In this document: piece after piece, positions 1-8,988 of the stretch | Position numbering within the stretch: position 1 is the stretch's first letter | How the letters are laid out: every line of letters starts with the position of its first letter | From: Gelidibacter sp038243395 | GTDB lineage: Bacteria; Bacteroidota; Bacteroidia; Flavobacteriales; Flavobacteriaceae | Assembly (NCBI GenBank): GCA_038243395.1 | Contig: JBBSRC010000007.1 | Span: 14,351 to 78,350 of the forward strand | Length of the DNA stretch: 64,000 nt | Direction: 5' to 3' | Made by a program: the position numbers and the translations under genes | The notes under the pieces: model-generated | What the model was told of the DNA's origin: nothing | The model's database searches: none | The model's input: only the letters and a program-made list of their open reading frames with translations

Positions 1-167
1 AATGAAGGTTCCTGAAAAAATTTTGACGTAATCATTTTCTAACATAGTATAAAAGTTATAGTTTTCACGTGATGTGGTTATAATATACAAAAAATATGTG
101 TCATGTTGCCTTAATAATTTGAGATTTACACCAGATATAAGGGCAGAGATGTGGTTCTATTATAAAC

Positions 168-196
168 GAAAAACCACCTCAATTTGAAGTGGTTTT
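168..196 (-). terminator. Rho-independent terminator of the DUF6952/thioredoxin unit
   Basis: An 11-bp stem (170-180 with 186-196, one G-U type mismatch) with a 5-base loop lies just beyond the stop of the DUF6952 gene. On the minus strand it is followed by a short T-rich stretch, so it would end the leftward transcript. Confidence 0.6.
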
Positions 197-215
197 AAAT
201 ATAATAATTCAGTTA

Positions 216-473
216 TTATTTATCTATAGATCCCATAACGCGAGCCATAAATGTATTTAAGGCTTCTTTTTTAGAGGTGCCATCTTTCACCATTTTGTGT
301 ACTTCTAAAGCACCATACATATTAGAGATCAATTCTCCAATTACATCAAGTTCTTCATCTTTTAAGGAAGATACTTCGGTTAGGTTTTCTAAAGTTTCAA
401 TAGTCTCGATTACGAAATCTTCGTCGTTGTCCTCAATAAATTGAGTGAGGTGTTTAATTACTGGTAACTTCAT
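216..473 (-). CDS. DUF6952-like small protein
   Basis: This 85-residue acidic helical protein has no signal peptide, membrane segment or catalytic motif. From memory it matches a short flavobacterial family (DUF6952) that recurs next to thioredoxin and peroxiredoxin genes; its function is unknown. The start overlaps the end of the thioredoxin gene by 20 bases in another frame, which points to translational coupling and a shared transcript. A helper role in thiol redox balance is inferred from gene order only. The length looks complete. Confidence 0.75.
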   Translation of the reverse strand: MKLPVIKHLTQFIEDNDEDFVIETIETLENLTEVSSLKDEELDVIGELISNMYGALEVHKMVKDGTSKKEALNTFMARVMGSIDK

Positions 474-768
474 TGAATAAATCTTTTAAAACTTCAAATT
501 TGTTAGTCTGCACTTGATTTACAAAAGCCCCATTTTTAAAAATCGCAAAAGTAGGTAAGTTATCTACAGTGGCTAATTTTCTGGATTCTGGAAATTTTTC
601 AGCATCGGCCACAACAAAGGTCATGTTTTCATTTTCAGTAGCTAACTTTTTGAATTTTGGCTTCATAATTCTACAATTACCACACCAGCTGGCCGAATAT
701 TGAACAATTACAGTTTCATTTTCTGACACTAATTGTCCTAAATTGTCTTTATCTAATTCTTTAACCAT
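454..768 (-). CDS. Thioredoxin family protein
   Basis: The protein is a single thioredoxin fold of 104 residues with the redox motif WCGNC at residues 28-32 and the cis-proline loop (NLPTF, Pro72). It has no signal peptide, so it should be a cytoplasmic dithiol reductant. Its CGNC active site differs from the CGPC of classical TrxA, which suggests a dedicated partner. The likely partner is the peroxiredoxin encoded 68 bases upstream on the same strand. It overlaps the DUF6952 gene downstream. The start gives the normal thioredoxin length. Confidence 0.92.
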   Translation of the reverse strand: MVKELDKDNLGQLVSENETVIVQYSASWCGNCRIMKPKFKKLATENENMTFVVADAEKFPESRKLATVDNLPTFAIFKNGAFVNQVQTNKFEVLKDLFNEVTSN

Positions 769-836
769 AATTATAAATTTTTATTAATAAAATCTCCTGC
801 TAATGCAGGGGAATTTGAGTGTATTTCTTTAAACGT

Positions 837-1481
837 TTAGTTTGAATGCATTTTCAAATATTCAGCAGTGCCTTTTGCAGTCGCTTGCATGGCATCTTTA
901 CCCTCTTCCCAGTTTGCAGGACAAACTTCACCTTTTTCTTGTACGTGTGTGTACGCATCGATTAAACGAAGGTATTCCTTAACGTTTCTTCCTAATGGCA
1001 TATGGTTGATACTTTCATGCACTACTGTTCCTTCTTCATCAATGATGTAAGTAGCTCTATATGTCACATTATCACCTTCAACCGTCACAAATCCAGTTTC
1101 CTCATCGTAAGTTTCATTAGTAGTGTCCAAAATGTCTAAGGCATTAGCCAAATTTCTGTTGGAGTCTGCTAAAATTGGATATGTTACACCTTCAATCCCA
1201 CCATTATCTTTAGAAGTACTTAACCATGCAAAGTGAACTTCCGCAGTATCACAAGATGCTCCGATTACAATAGTATTACGTTTTTCAAATTCTTCTAAAT
1301 CAGCTTGAAAAGCGTGTAATTCTGTTGGACAAACAAAAGTGAAATCTTTTGGATACCAAAATAAAAGTACTTTTTTGTTGTTTTTTGTTGCTTCCTCAAA
1401 AACGTTAAGGCTGAAAGTATCGCCCATTTCGTTCATTGCGTTCACATTAAAATTTGGGAATTTTTTTCCTACAAATGCCAT
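837..1481 (-). CDS. 2-Cys peroxiredoxin (AhpC/TSA type)
   Basis: This 214-residue peroxiredoxin reduces H2O2 and organic peroxides. The peroxidatic cysteine lies in FVCPTE (Cys51) and a likely resolving cysteine in EVCPANW (about Cys187), the typical AhpC arrangement. A further cysteine is at about residue 76. The protein is cytoplasmic with no signal peptide. It leads a leftward set with thioredoxin and DUF6952, forming a compact peroxide-defence module in which the thioredoxin probably recycles the enzyme. A good -7 promoter element is present 33 bases upstream of the start. Confidence 0.95.
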   Translation of the reverse strand: MAFVGKKFPNFNVNAMNEMGDTFSLNVFEEATKNNKKVLLFWYPKDFTFVCPTELHAFQADLEEFEKRNTIVIGASCDTAEVHFAWLSTSKDNGGIEGVTYPILADSNRNLANALDILDTTNETYDEETGFVTVEGDNVTYRATYIIDEEGTVVHESINHMPLGRNVKEYLRLIDAYTHVQEKGEVCPANWEEGKDAMQATAKGTAEYLKMHSN

Positions 1482-1513
1482 ATTATATAATTTTAAGATT
1501 AATATTTCTGGTA

Positions 1514-1521
1514 CAAAAATA
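1514..1521 (-). promoter_or_regulatory. Bacteroidota -7 promoter element for the peroxiredoxin
   Basis: The minus strand reads TATTTTTG, a match to the Bacteroidota -7 consensus TAnnTTTG, 33 bases upstream of the peroxiredoxin ATG. A weak inverted repeat with ATCATA/TATGAT arms sits farther upstream (about 1551-1576) and might be a regulator site, but this is only suggestive. Confidence 0.55.
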
Positions 1522-1908
1522 TCAAATACTTAAGCTAACCATCATAGAAGTAGATTATATAAAATTATCTTATGATAGATTTTATGAATAACAAACTTAG
1601 TCAGCTTTTGAAGTTGGTAACTTTTAAAAACAGTTTTATGAGTTTGAGACAAATGGGACTGTGGATGAACTGTTTAGTGGTTCAGCAAGTATTCTAGGAC
1701 CTAAAATCGAATGAAAAGTTTACAATGATTTTCTTGTGTAGGTAGGTGTTCTATAAGAATATCTATTTACCTGCCAATAAAAATGATGGACAATTCCGAA
1801 AAAATACATAGTGATTAATATTCTTTTTTGAAATATTAAAAATTAAAACACCAAATCCCGTTATAACTATTGTCAAAAAGGCTTATCCTTAAATTAAATC
1901 CACAACTG
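1522..1908. other. Intergenic stretch without a recognisable gene
   Basis: About 390 bases separate the peroxiredoxin promoter from the 3' end of the NhaC gene. Short open frames are present on the plus strand, but none has a recognisable family or a good start context. Apart from the weak ATCATA inverted repeat near the peroxiredoxin promoter, I see nothing in it. Confidence 0.5.
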
Positions 1909-3393
1909 TTATTTAGGTGTAGCAAGCTGTCTTATTTTTATTCTGAAAGCAGCGAATATTAAGGTCATGAATGGGCTCAGCCAGTTAAAAATCGCATATC
2001 CAGCATAATGTAAAGTATCCACACCTAATACACCGCTATGGTAGGCTCCACACGTATTCCATGGCACCAAAACGGAGGTAACGGTTCCACCATCTTCTAG
2101 TGTTCTTGAAAGATTTTCCGGAGCCAATCCTTTGTCCTTGTAAGCTTGTGCATACATTTTTCCAGGAACTACAATGGCTAAATATTGGTCGCTAGCGGTC
2201 AGGTTAAGTGCTAAACAACTCGCCACCGTGCTTGCAAAAAGACCAAAAGTCGTGTGAAACAATTTTAAAAGTGCCTTACTAATAGCGGCCAATGCTCCAA
2301 TGGCATCCATAATCCCGCCAAATACCATAGCGCACAAAATCAGCCAAACGGTACCCAACATACTCGCCATACCTCCAGATGCAAAAAGACCTTTAAGCGC
2401 TTCATTATCCGTATTAATGGAAGTGTCAACAGTAATAGCGTCCATAAGACCTTTATAACCTGTCGCAAAATTCAAAGAAGTGCCACCACCAATGGATGCT
2501 ACAATATGAGGTTGGAAGATAAGTGCGGCAATAGCGCCTAACAATGTGCCAGCGAGAAGCGCTACCAGTGGCGGTGTTTTTTTTATAATTAAAACAATGA
2601 CCAACAGGGGCACTAAAAATAACCATGCGCTCACATTTATTGATTCTTCAAGCGCTTTCAGAATAGCTTCGGTATTGGCAGTTCCTGTGGTGCTTATATT
2701 TAAACCGATTACTATAAACACGATTAAAGTGACGATTAATGTGGGTACTGTAGTGTAGAGCATGTATTTGATATGCGTGAACAAATCTGTGCCAGCCATT
2801 GCAGGTGCTAAATTTGTAGTATCGCTCAATGGCGAAATCTTGTCACCAAAATAGGCGCCAGAAAGAATGGCTCCCGCCGCCATGCCGACGTGCACACCTA
2901 ATGCATTAGCAATCCCAATAAGTGCGATACCTACAGTTGCTGAGGTCGTCCAGCTGCTACCCGTAGCCACAGAAATGACCGCGCAAATAATCACGCAGGC
3001 CGCCAAAAATACGGTCGGATTTAAAACCTGAAGGCCGTAATAAATCATTGTTGGAATAATACCACTAATCAACCAAGTCCCGGCAAGAGCGCCTACCATA
3101 AGAAGGATGAGGATGGCGCCAGCCGTAGATCTAATGTTTTCAGAAACTTCCTCAATCATTTGGCTAAATTTCACTTTGTTGAAAACGCCAACCACAGCCG
3201 CAACCGCGCCTCCCAGAAGCAATATAAACTGATTGGAACCATTAAGTGCATCTCCGCCATAAACGTAAACGTTGTACGCCAGCATGCCTACCAAAGCTAA
3301 AACTGGAATCATAGCCTCCCAAATACTCAGTTCTTTATTTTCTACAATATTTTCATCCTGAGGTATTCTTGGCTTAATATCTTGGCTTTGCAT
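1909..3393 (-). CDS. NhaC family Na+/H+ antiporter
   Basis: This 494-residue inner-membrane protein has about a dozen hydrophobic segments and a hydrophilic N-terminal tail of about 25 residues. Signatures of the NhaC/ArcD fold include SSWTTSATVG near residue 145, YFGDKISPLSDTTNLAPAMAG near residue 180 and the C-terminal DGGTVTSVLVPWNTCGAYHSG. These polar, Asp-containing loops form the cation path in the family. It probably exchanges Na+ for H+; some relatives exchange organic acids or amino acids instead, so the substrate is inferred. It is transcribed alone. Confidence 0.88.
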   Translation of the reverse strand: MQSQDIKPRIPQDENIVENKELSIWEAMIPVLALVGMLAYNVYVYGGDALNGSNQFILLLGGAVAAVVGVFNKVKFSQMIEEVSENIRSTAGAILILLMVGALAGTWLISGIIPTMIYYGLQVLNPTVFLAACVIICAVISVATGSSWTTSATVGIALIGIANALGVHVGMAAGAILSGAYFGDKISPLSDTTNLAPAMAGTDLFTHIKYMLYTTVPTLIVTLIVFIVIGLNISTTGTANTEAILKALEESINVSAWLFLVPLLVIVLIIKKTPPLVALLAGTLLGAIAALIFQPHIVASIGGGTSLNFATGYKGLMDAITVDTSINTDNEALKGLFASGGMASMLGTVWLILCAMVFGGIMDAIGALAAISKALLKLFHTTFGLFASTVASCLALNLTASDQYLAIVVPGKMYAQAYKDKGLAPENLSRTLEDGGTVTSVLVPWNTCGAYHSGVLGVDTLHYAGYAIFNWLSPFMTLIFAAFRIKIRQLATPK

Positions 3394-3586
3394 AGGGAAA
3401 TAATAATTATCAGTTAGAGGTTCTAATTCGTAATGTTACGATTTTCGACAAACCTATGCAAATCAAATTGGTTTACTGCTTTTATGGTTGGTTACGCTTG
3501 AACTAACCGAAATTTTGAGATATTGATAGCGTACTAGACTCCTATAAGACGGCAGATGTCGCTACTTTGAGCAGAATTCACAATGA

Positions 3587-4145
3587 TTTTTTTACACACT
3601 AATTTCACTAATTGAAACGAACTTAATCTCCGCGCCTTTGAGAGAAAACCAAGATCTTATCAATTCGTAATTTGGTAATTTTATTTTGGTGCTTTGTCTG
3701 GAAGTAGATAGAACGCAGATGACGCTGATTTTTTATGATAATTACTGATTTTTTAGATAATCCAAAAGAATGAACTCGAGTTGACAAGAATCACTCTTTT
3801 GGAGTTTTGAATTTTTGTTTTTGGAATTTTAATACAACGTTGATATTTTTGCACTTGGATTGGCACCTACATATCTTCTCCACGCCTCGGCAAAAAACTA
3901 GATCATTTCAAATCGTAATTTGTTGCTCATATTTTTTGATGCTTTGTCTGGAAGTAGATAGAACGTAGATGACGCTGATTTTTTATGATAATTACTGATT
4001 TTTTTAGATAATTTAAAAAAGTGAGCTTGAATTGACAAGAATCACTCTCTTTACAATTTGATGTTTTTTTGGAATTTTAATACAACGTAGATTTTTTTGC
4101 ACAAAAGTTGACATACACTTAGCGTCTTCGCGAGAAAATAAAGCC
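3587..4145. repeat. Tandem ~250-bp degenerate intergenic repeat
   Basis: Two long units in the same orientation are spaced by exactly 250 bases. The block GCTTTGTCTGGAAGTAGATA begins at 3691 and again at 3941, followed in both by an almost identical 60-base stretch ending near TTGACAAGAATCACTCT, then by GGAATTTTAATACAACGT (about 3822 and 4071). The flanks 3587-3690 and 4099-4145 look like partial, more diverged copies. There is no open reading frame. The inner motif GAACGCAGATGACGCTGAT recurs as a hairpin near 58.07 kb. The rest of the gap 3394-4186 is featureless. Confidence 0.75.
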
Positions 4146-4186
4146 CCGCAAATGGGAATTTGATATGTTGACTTTGGTGTTTTAAA

Positions 4187-5386
4187 TCAAAGAATATCCA
4201 ATTCTTTCATACACGTCTTCATCATGTTATAAGTTCTTTCAATATCAGCATCCAAGCCAATTGAAAAACGAATTAGGCCATCGCTCAAGCCCATTTCTTT
4301 TTGCTCATCCGCAGGAATTTCAGAGGAGGTGGAGCTTCCAGGAGCGGAGAATAAGGTTTTGTAGAATCCAAGGCTAACCGCGAGGTAGCCTAAGTTTTGT
4401 TTTTGCATCAATTCCATTAAGGCGTTGGCCTTGTCAAGAGAGCCAACATCAATAGTCAACATTCCCCCAAATCCATATTTTTTATTCATCATGGTCTTGA
4501 ACAATTCGTGGGAGGGATGCGAGGTCAATCCTGGATATACGGTTGTGAGTCCGTCTTTTTCAAATCTTTCAGCTAAATACAACCCGTTCAGGCTGTGTTG
4601 TTGCATTCTAATATGTAAAGTTCTTAAGTTTTTCAAAATAGAAGCAGCTCTTAAACTATCCATGGTTGAACCTAGTAACATGCATGCGCCGTCATTGACG
4701 TTTCTCAAATCGTCTATGAATGTTTGGGTGCCACAAATTACACCACCCACCGTATCACTTGAACCATTGATGAACTTAGTCAAACTATGTACGACGACAT
4801 CCGCACCCAATTGTGCAGCTGAAATTGATAAAGGTGAAAACGTATTGTCAACTACCAGTTTTAAATTATGCTTTTTCGCCAATTTGGCCAATGCGGCGAT
4901 ATCCGCAACTTCGAGCAACGGATTGCTCACAGACTCACAGTAAATCACTTTTGTGCTGGGTGTGATGGTTGATTCGACGATATCCAATTTGGTAATGTCA
5001 ACAAATGAGGTCCCAACGTTAAAACGCGGCATAAAGTTTTTGAGAAAAGCATAAGTGCCACCATAAATCGTGCGGCTGGAAATGATATGATCTCCTGCAC
5101 CACAAAATTGCATCAAAACTGCTGTAATGGCCCCCATTCCAGAAGCTGTTACACTCGCCGTTTCCGTCCCTTCCATAGCGGCCAAGGCCTGGCCTAAATA
5201 GAGATTGGAAGGCGTGGAGTGTCGCGAGTACAAATAACAGCCGTCGGCATTTCCTTCAAATGTATCAAACATTGTTTTTGCGGAAAGGAAGGTGTAGGTT
5301 GAGGAATCAGAAATAGAAGGATTAACACCTCCAAATTCTCCGAAATATTGTAAATCTTGTATATTATTTGCGGGTTTAAATGCCAT
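4187..5386 (-). CDS. Cys/Met metabolism PLP-dependent enzyme (methionine gamma-lyase-like)
   Basis: This 399-residue fold-type I PLP enzyme belongs to the cystathionine gamma-synthase/methionine gamma-lyase family. Visible motifs are YSRHSTPS (53-60), ASGM (81-84), the PLP-binding aspartate VVDNTFSP (about 180) and the Schiff-base lysine in SLTKF (Lys204). The loop that carries the catalytic cysteine in methionine gamma-lyases (YGCT) reads IYGGTYAF here, with glycine at 110, so classical methionine gamma-lyase chemistry is uncertain. Gamma-synthase or another gamma-elimination is possible. It lies divergent from an Lrp/AsnC regulator, the likely controller. Confidence 0.85.
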   Translation of the reverse strand: MAFKPANNIQDLQYFGEFGGVNPSISDSSTYTFLSAKTMFDTFEGNADGCYLYSRHSTPSNLYLGQALAAMEGTETASVTASGMGAITAVLMQFCGAGDHIISSRTIYGGTYAFLKNFMPRFNVGTSFVDITKLDIVESTITPSTKVIYCESVSNPLLEVADIAALAKLAKKHNLKLVVDNTFSPLSISAAQLGADVVVHSLTKFINGSSDTVGGVICGTQTFIDDLRNVNDGACMLLGSTMDSLRAASILKNLRTLHIRMQQHSLNGLYLAERFEKDGLTTVYPGLTSHPSHELFKTMMNKKYGFGGMLTIDVGSLDKANALMELMQKQNLGYLAVSLGFYKTLFSAPGSSTSSEIPADEQKEMGLSDGLIRFSIGLDADIERTYNMMKTCMKELDIL

Positions 5387-5552
5387 TTAAAAGTTTTATT
5401 AAAGTGAATATAAATTCAAATATCCAATAAATTAGAATATTTATCAAGAGAGACGGCTTAAATTAGATTTTAATTCGGTTATTCTAAGCTATTGTAGATT
5501 TATAAAATTTATTTCATAACTTCGATTTGTTTCCACTGAAAATCTTTCATAT

Positions 5553-6011
5553 ATGACTTTTGATGCCATCGATAAAAAACTGCTTAAGTTGCTTCAATCT
5601 AACAGTAAACAAACCAATAAGGAATTGTCCAATCAGCTTAATCTTTCCGTAACTGCGGTTTATGAGCGGATCAAAAAGTTAGAAAAAGAAGGTGTTATTT
5701 CGAATTATGTAGCTCTGCTTCAAAAGGAAAAAGTAAATAAAAACTTTGTAGCCTTCTGTCACATCAAGCTTGTGCAACACACTCAAGATTATATAATTAA
5801 GTTTGAAAAAGAAGTGTCTAATCTTGCAGAAGTGGTGGAATGTCATCATATTAGTGGTGACTATGATTATATCCTTAAGGTCATTGTTTCAGACATGGAG
5901 GCTTTTAGGGAATTTATGGTCAATAAGTTAACGTCTATCAACCATATTGGCAGCACTCATAGCATGTTTGTGATCAATGAAGTGAAACATACGACTGCCA
6001 TAAATATCTAA
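5553..6011 (+). CDS. Lrp/AsnC family transcriptional regulator
   Basis: The 152-residue protein has an N-terminal AsnC-type helix-turn-helix (about residues 5-50, KKLLKLLQSNSKQTNKELS) and a C-terminal RAM/ligand-binding domain (about 65-145) containing the typical GDYDYILKV segment. These regulators bind amino acids and act as dimers or octamers. Divergent placement 166 bases from the PLP-dependent sulfur amino-acid enzyme suggests that it senses an amino acid and controls that gene. The CPBP gene follows after 4 bases and is probably co-transcribed. Confidence 0.92.
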   Translation: MTFDAIDKKLLKLLQSNSKQTNKELSNQLNLSVTAVYERIKKLEKEGVISNYVALLQKEKVNKNFVAFCHIKLVQHTQDYIIKFEKEVSNLAEVVECHHISGDYDYILKVIVSDMEAFREFMVNKLTSINHIGSTHSMFVINEVKHTTAINI

Positions 6012-6015
6012 GCCA

Positions 6016-6642
6016 ATGCAGTCAGCGACGTACAAACTCACGGAGTTTTTCCTCATCTTCATTCTTTTACCAGTGAGTTTTGCACTGGACTATCCTTTTG
6101 AAATCAAGGCCTTTCTTGCTGTTTCTGGCTTTGGCTATGTGATTTATATATTATTAAAAATTGAAAAAAATAAATTCCGAATGGCGCCAAATGTGCGTTG
6201 GCGATCTTTTTGGAATAATGTATGCATTAAGTTGATCATCATTGCTTTTTTAACAATTACGTACATGTGGGTGACTGCTAAATCTGATCTTTTTCATGTG
6301 ATTTATCAAAAACCGAAGCTCTGGGTTATTGTTTTGTTTGCCTATGCCATGTTTTCGGTCTATCCCCAAGAACTGATTTACCGAACCTTATACTTTCAGC
6401 GTTATCGCTCTCTATTTAAGAGCAAATCAATTTTTGTATTTATTAATGCTATTGTCTTTTCTTTGGGACACATTTTTTATAGAAATCCTTTGGTGTTATT
6501 AATGACTTTTTTAGGAGGAATTCTTTTCGCATTGACTTATGATAAAACCAAATCGACGCTTTTGGTGTCTATCGAACATGCCATTTACGGGTGTTGGCTT
6601 TTTACGGTAGGGATGGGAAGTATGCTGGGTTTTCCCGATTGA
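6016..6642 (+). CDS. CPBP family intramembrane protease-like protein
   Basis: The 208-residue membrane protein has about six hydrophobic helices and a CPBP/CAAX (Rce1-like) core. The usual EExxxR motif reads QELIYR (Gln118, Glu119, Arg123), followed by FSLGH (His152) and a third motif HAIYG (His188) where Asn or Asp is usual at the end. The first glutamate, which acts as general base in Rce1, is therefore glutamine, so peptidase activity is doubtful or altered. It follows the Lrp gene by 4 bases. The role is unknown; relatives process prenylated or bacteriocin-related peptides. Confidence 0.75.
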   Translation: MQSATYKLTEFFLIFILLPVSFALDYPFEIKAFLAVSGFGYVIYILLKIEKNKFRMAPNVRWRSFWNNVCIKLIIIAFLTITYMWVTAKSDLFHVIYQKPKLWVIVLFAYAMFSVYPQELIYRTLYFQRYRSLFKSKSIFVFINAIVFSLGHIFYRNPLVLLMTFLGGILFALTYDKTKSTLLVSIEHAIYGCWLFTVGMGSMLGFPD

Positions 6643-6718
6643 GATGAAAGCCGAAATTTTCTATTCTAAACTTTTTCAAAATGGTAGATGGTTATTCGCA
6701 AAAGGTTAATCTAAATCG

Positions 6719-6726
6719 TATTTTTG
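6719..6726 (+). promoter_or_regulatory. -7 promoter element for lpdA
   Basis: TATTTTTG matches the Bacteroidota -7 consensus TAnnTTTG and lies 34 bases upstream of the lipoamide dehydrogenase ATG, a normal distance. The -33 element is not clear. Confidence 0.5.
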
Positions 6727-6760
6727 TACTCATTTTTAACAAACATCAAAAAACAATTTT

Positions 6761-8161
6761 ATGAATTCATATGATGTAGCCATTATTGGCTCTGGTCCCG
6801 GAGGTTATGTTGCAGCAATCCGTTGTGCACAATTAGGTTTAAAAACCGCAATTATTGAGAAATATGCGACTCTAGGTGGCACGTGCCTCAATGTCGGTTG
6901 TATTCCAAGTAAGGCACTATTAGATTCTTCACACCATTATGATGATGCTGTCAAGCATTTTGAAGAACATGGTATCGACATTCCTGGAGATATTAAAGTG
7001 AATTTAAAACAAATGATTGCTCGTAAACAAGCGGTTGTCGATCAAACTACTGGCGGAATTGATTTCTTAATGAAAAAAAATAAGATTGATGTATATCAAG
7101 GCTTAGGATCCTTTAAGGACGCTACCCATATCACAATTAAAGGAGAGAAAACTGATGAGATAGAAGCTAAAAATATAATCATTGCTACAGGAAGCAAGCC
7201 TTCAAGCCTGCCATTTGTTGAGATAGACAAAGAGCGCATCGTTACTTCAACAGAAGCGTTGAAGTTTAAAGAAATCCCTAAGCATTTAATTGTTATTGGC
7301 GGTGGTGCTATCGGGTTGGAACTTGGCCAGGTCTATAGAAGATTGGGTTCAGAAGTAACGGTAATTGAATATTTGGATCGTATAATTCCTACAATGGATG
7401 CTGGATTGTCAAGAGAACTAACCAAAGTTTTTAAGAAAGCTAAGTGCACTATTAATGTATCTCACAAGGTAAAATCTGTTGTGCGTAACGGAGATGAAGT
7501 TATCGTAAAAGCAGATAATAAAAAAGGCGAAGAAGTTGAGTTTAGAGGTGATTATTGCTTGGTTTCAGTAGGTCGTCGTCCTTATACAGATGGACTTAAC
7601 GCTGAGGCGGCGGGTGTAAAACTTACAGAAAGAGGCCAGATTGAAGTCAATGAGCATTTGCAAACTAATGTAAAAAATATATATGCCATTGGTGATGTGG
7701 TTAAAGGCGCTATGTTAGCTCATAAGGCTGAAGAAGAAGGTGTTTTTGTGGCAGAAACTTTAGCAGGACAAAAACCCCATATCGATTATAATTTAATTCC
7801 CGGTGTGGTTTATACCTGGCCAGAAGTTGCTTCGGTTGGTAAAACCGAGGAAGAATTAAAGGAAGCAGGCGTGGACTATAAATCAGGACAATTCCCAATG
7901 CGTGCATTAGGTAGGAGCAGAGCTAGTATGGATTTGGACGGATTTGTTAAAGTACTTGCAGATAAAACGACTGATGAAATTTTAGGCGTTCACATGATTG
8001 GCGCTCGTGCGGCCGATATGATTGCAGAAGCTGTTGTAGCCATGGAATTTAGAGCTTCTGCAGAAGACATCTCTCGTATTTCACATGCCCATCCAACATT
8101 TACAGAAGCACTTAAAGAAGCTGCGTTGGCTGCAACAGACGATAGAGCATTACATATCTAA
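6761..8161 (+). CDS. lpdA: Dihydrolipoyl dehydrogenase (E3)
   Basis: This 466-residue flavoenzyme reoxidises dihydrolipoamide in the pyruvate and 2-oxoglutarate dehydrogenase complexes and the glycine cleavage system, producing NADH. Domains in order are FAD-binding GSGPGGY (10-16), the redox-active disulfide GGTCLNVGCIPSK (Cys42, Cys47), NAD-binding VIGGGAIGLELG (about 178-189), the second FAD motif YAIGDV (about 308) and the dimerisation domain with the catalytic His-Glu pair in HAHPTFTEA (about His444/Glu449). It is full length, with its own promoter and a strong terminator after it. No E1 or E2 gene is nearby. Confidence 0.97.
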   Translation: MNSYDVAIIGSGPGGYVAAIRCAQLGLKTAIIEKYATLGGTCLNVGCIPSKALLDSSHHYDDAVKHFEEHGIDIPGDIKVNLKQMIARKQAVVDQTTGGIDFLMKKNKIDVYQGLGSFKDATHITIKGEKTDEIEAKNIIIATGSKPSSLPFVEIDKERIVTSTEALKFKEIPKHLIVIGGGAIGLELGQVYRRLGSEVTVIEYLDRIIPTMDAGLSRELTKVFKKAKCTINVSHKVKSVVRNGDEVIVKADNKKGEEVEFRGDYCLVSVGRRPYTDGLNAEAAGVKLTERGQIEVNEHLQTNVKNIYAIGDVVKGAMLAHKAEEEGVFVAETLAGQKPHIDYNLIPGVVYTWPEVASVGKTEEELKEAGVDYKSGQFPMRALGRSRASMDLDGFVKVLADKTTDEILGVHMIGARAADMIAEAVVAMEFRASAEDISRISHAHPTFTEALKEAALAATDDRALHI

Positions 8162-8198
8162 AATAATAATTTCCATCATTCAAATGGATCAGAAACAT

Positions 8199-8227
8199 AA
8201 AAGGCGAGCGCATTAGCGTTCGCTTTT
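8199..8227. terminator. Bidirectional terminator between lpdA and a convergent gene
   Basis: A GC-rich 8-bp stem (8204-8211 with 8216-8223, loop ATTA) is flanked by an A run on the left and a T run on the right. It can stop lpdA transcripts going right and the GYF-domain gene going left. Confidence 0.75.
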
Positions 8228-8231
8228 CTGT

Positions 8232-8822
8232 TTAAAGCTCTTTTAGTATATCTTTAATGCGAAGTTTATTAGTGTAATCAGTCTCATTGACATCCCTGAC
8301 TAAGCAATATGCGTTGACCACATTGTCCTTCACTTTTTTGAAAAGTTCCTTCATGGTGTAGGGACCATATTCTTTAGAGCGTTGAATATAATAGAACTCA
8401 TGTTCAGAAATCAGTTTTGAAGCTCGCTTAAGATATTTGTCTTTAAGAAACTTCTGAATGTCTGCTTTCGTATTTATGCGTGCTTTATAATCGGTTGAAT
8501 TGATAAAAAAGGCATACTCCTCAGACGCTTTCTGATTGAGAACAAGCGTGTCCTTATCTTTGTAATACGCTTTGATGAGCACAATCCCATCATCAGTTTT
8601 TATGGATAGAAAATTAGAATTTATAAAGCTCCATCTGGTTGTAGTAACTTCATTATTTTCAGAAATGACCAATTCATTATTTGGTTTGAAGACATACATT
8701 GATTTTGCGTCTTCTATACCATTGATCAACACCCATTGTTGATTGATAAACTGATTGTCATGATGCAGCGAATAATCAAAAGGTTCTAACTTTGGAACTA
8801 TACTATATAGAATATCTGTCAT
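8232..8822 (-). CDS. GYF_2/DUF4339-like domain protein
   Basis: The 196-residue cytoplasmic protein has no signal peptide. Its C-terminal third contains YYIQRSKEYGPYTMKELFKKV (about 142-162), the pattern of GYF_2 (DUF4339) domains, which are thought to bind partners. The N-terminal ~120 residues look like a small beta-rich domain that I do not recognise. It is convergent with lpdA and shares its terminator. The function is unknown, and a protein-interaction role is inferred only from the GYF-like module. Confidence 0.65.
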   Translation of the reverse strand: MTDILYSIVPKLEPFDYSLHHDNQFINQQWVLINGIEDAKSMYVFKPNNELVISENNEVTTTRWSFINSNFLSIKTDDGIVLIKAYYKDKDTLVLNQKASEEYAFFINSTDYKARINTKADIQKFLKDKYLKRASKLISEHEFYYIQRSKEYGPYTMKELFKKVKDNVVNAYCLVRDVNETDYTNKLRIKDILKEL

Positions 8823-8988
8823 TGCCGTAGAGGGAATTAGTTAAAGATTAATTCATTTCATAACTTTTATAACTCTATTAAATATAAATCTTTTTTCTCA
8901 CACGCCGTTATTTGTTCGATTTATGGACTTTTATTCAGATGAAATGAAATAATTTGAGATTTATTTCTAAAAAAATCCGATTGCAGGA

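Noticed and set aside
868..1050. Plus-strand frame of 60 codons inside the peroxiredoxin gene
   Set aside because: It is antisense to a certain gene and has no family or start signal; shadow frame.
4425..4943. Plus-strand frame of 172 codons in the PLP enzyme gene
   Set aside because: It is a long antisense frame caused by codon bias of the real gene on the other strand; composition unlike a protein.
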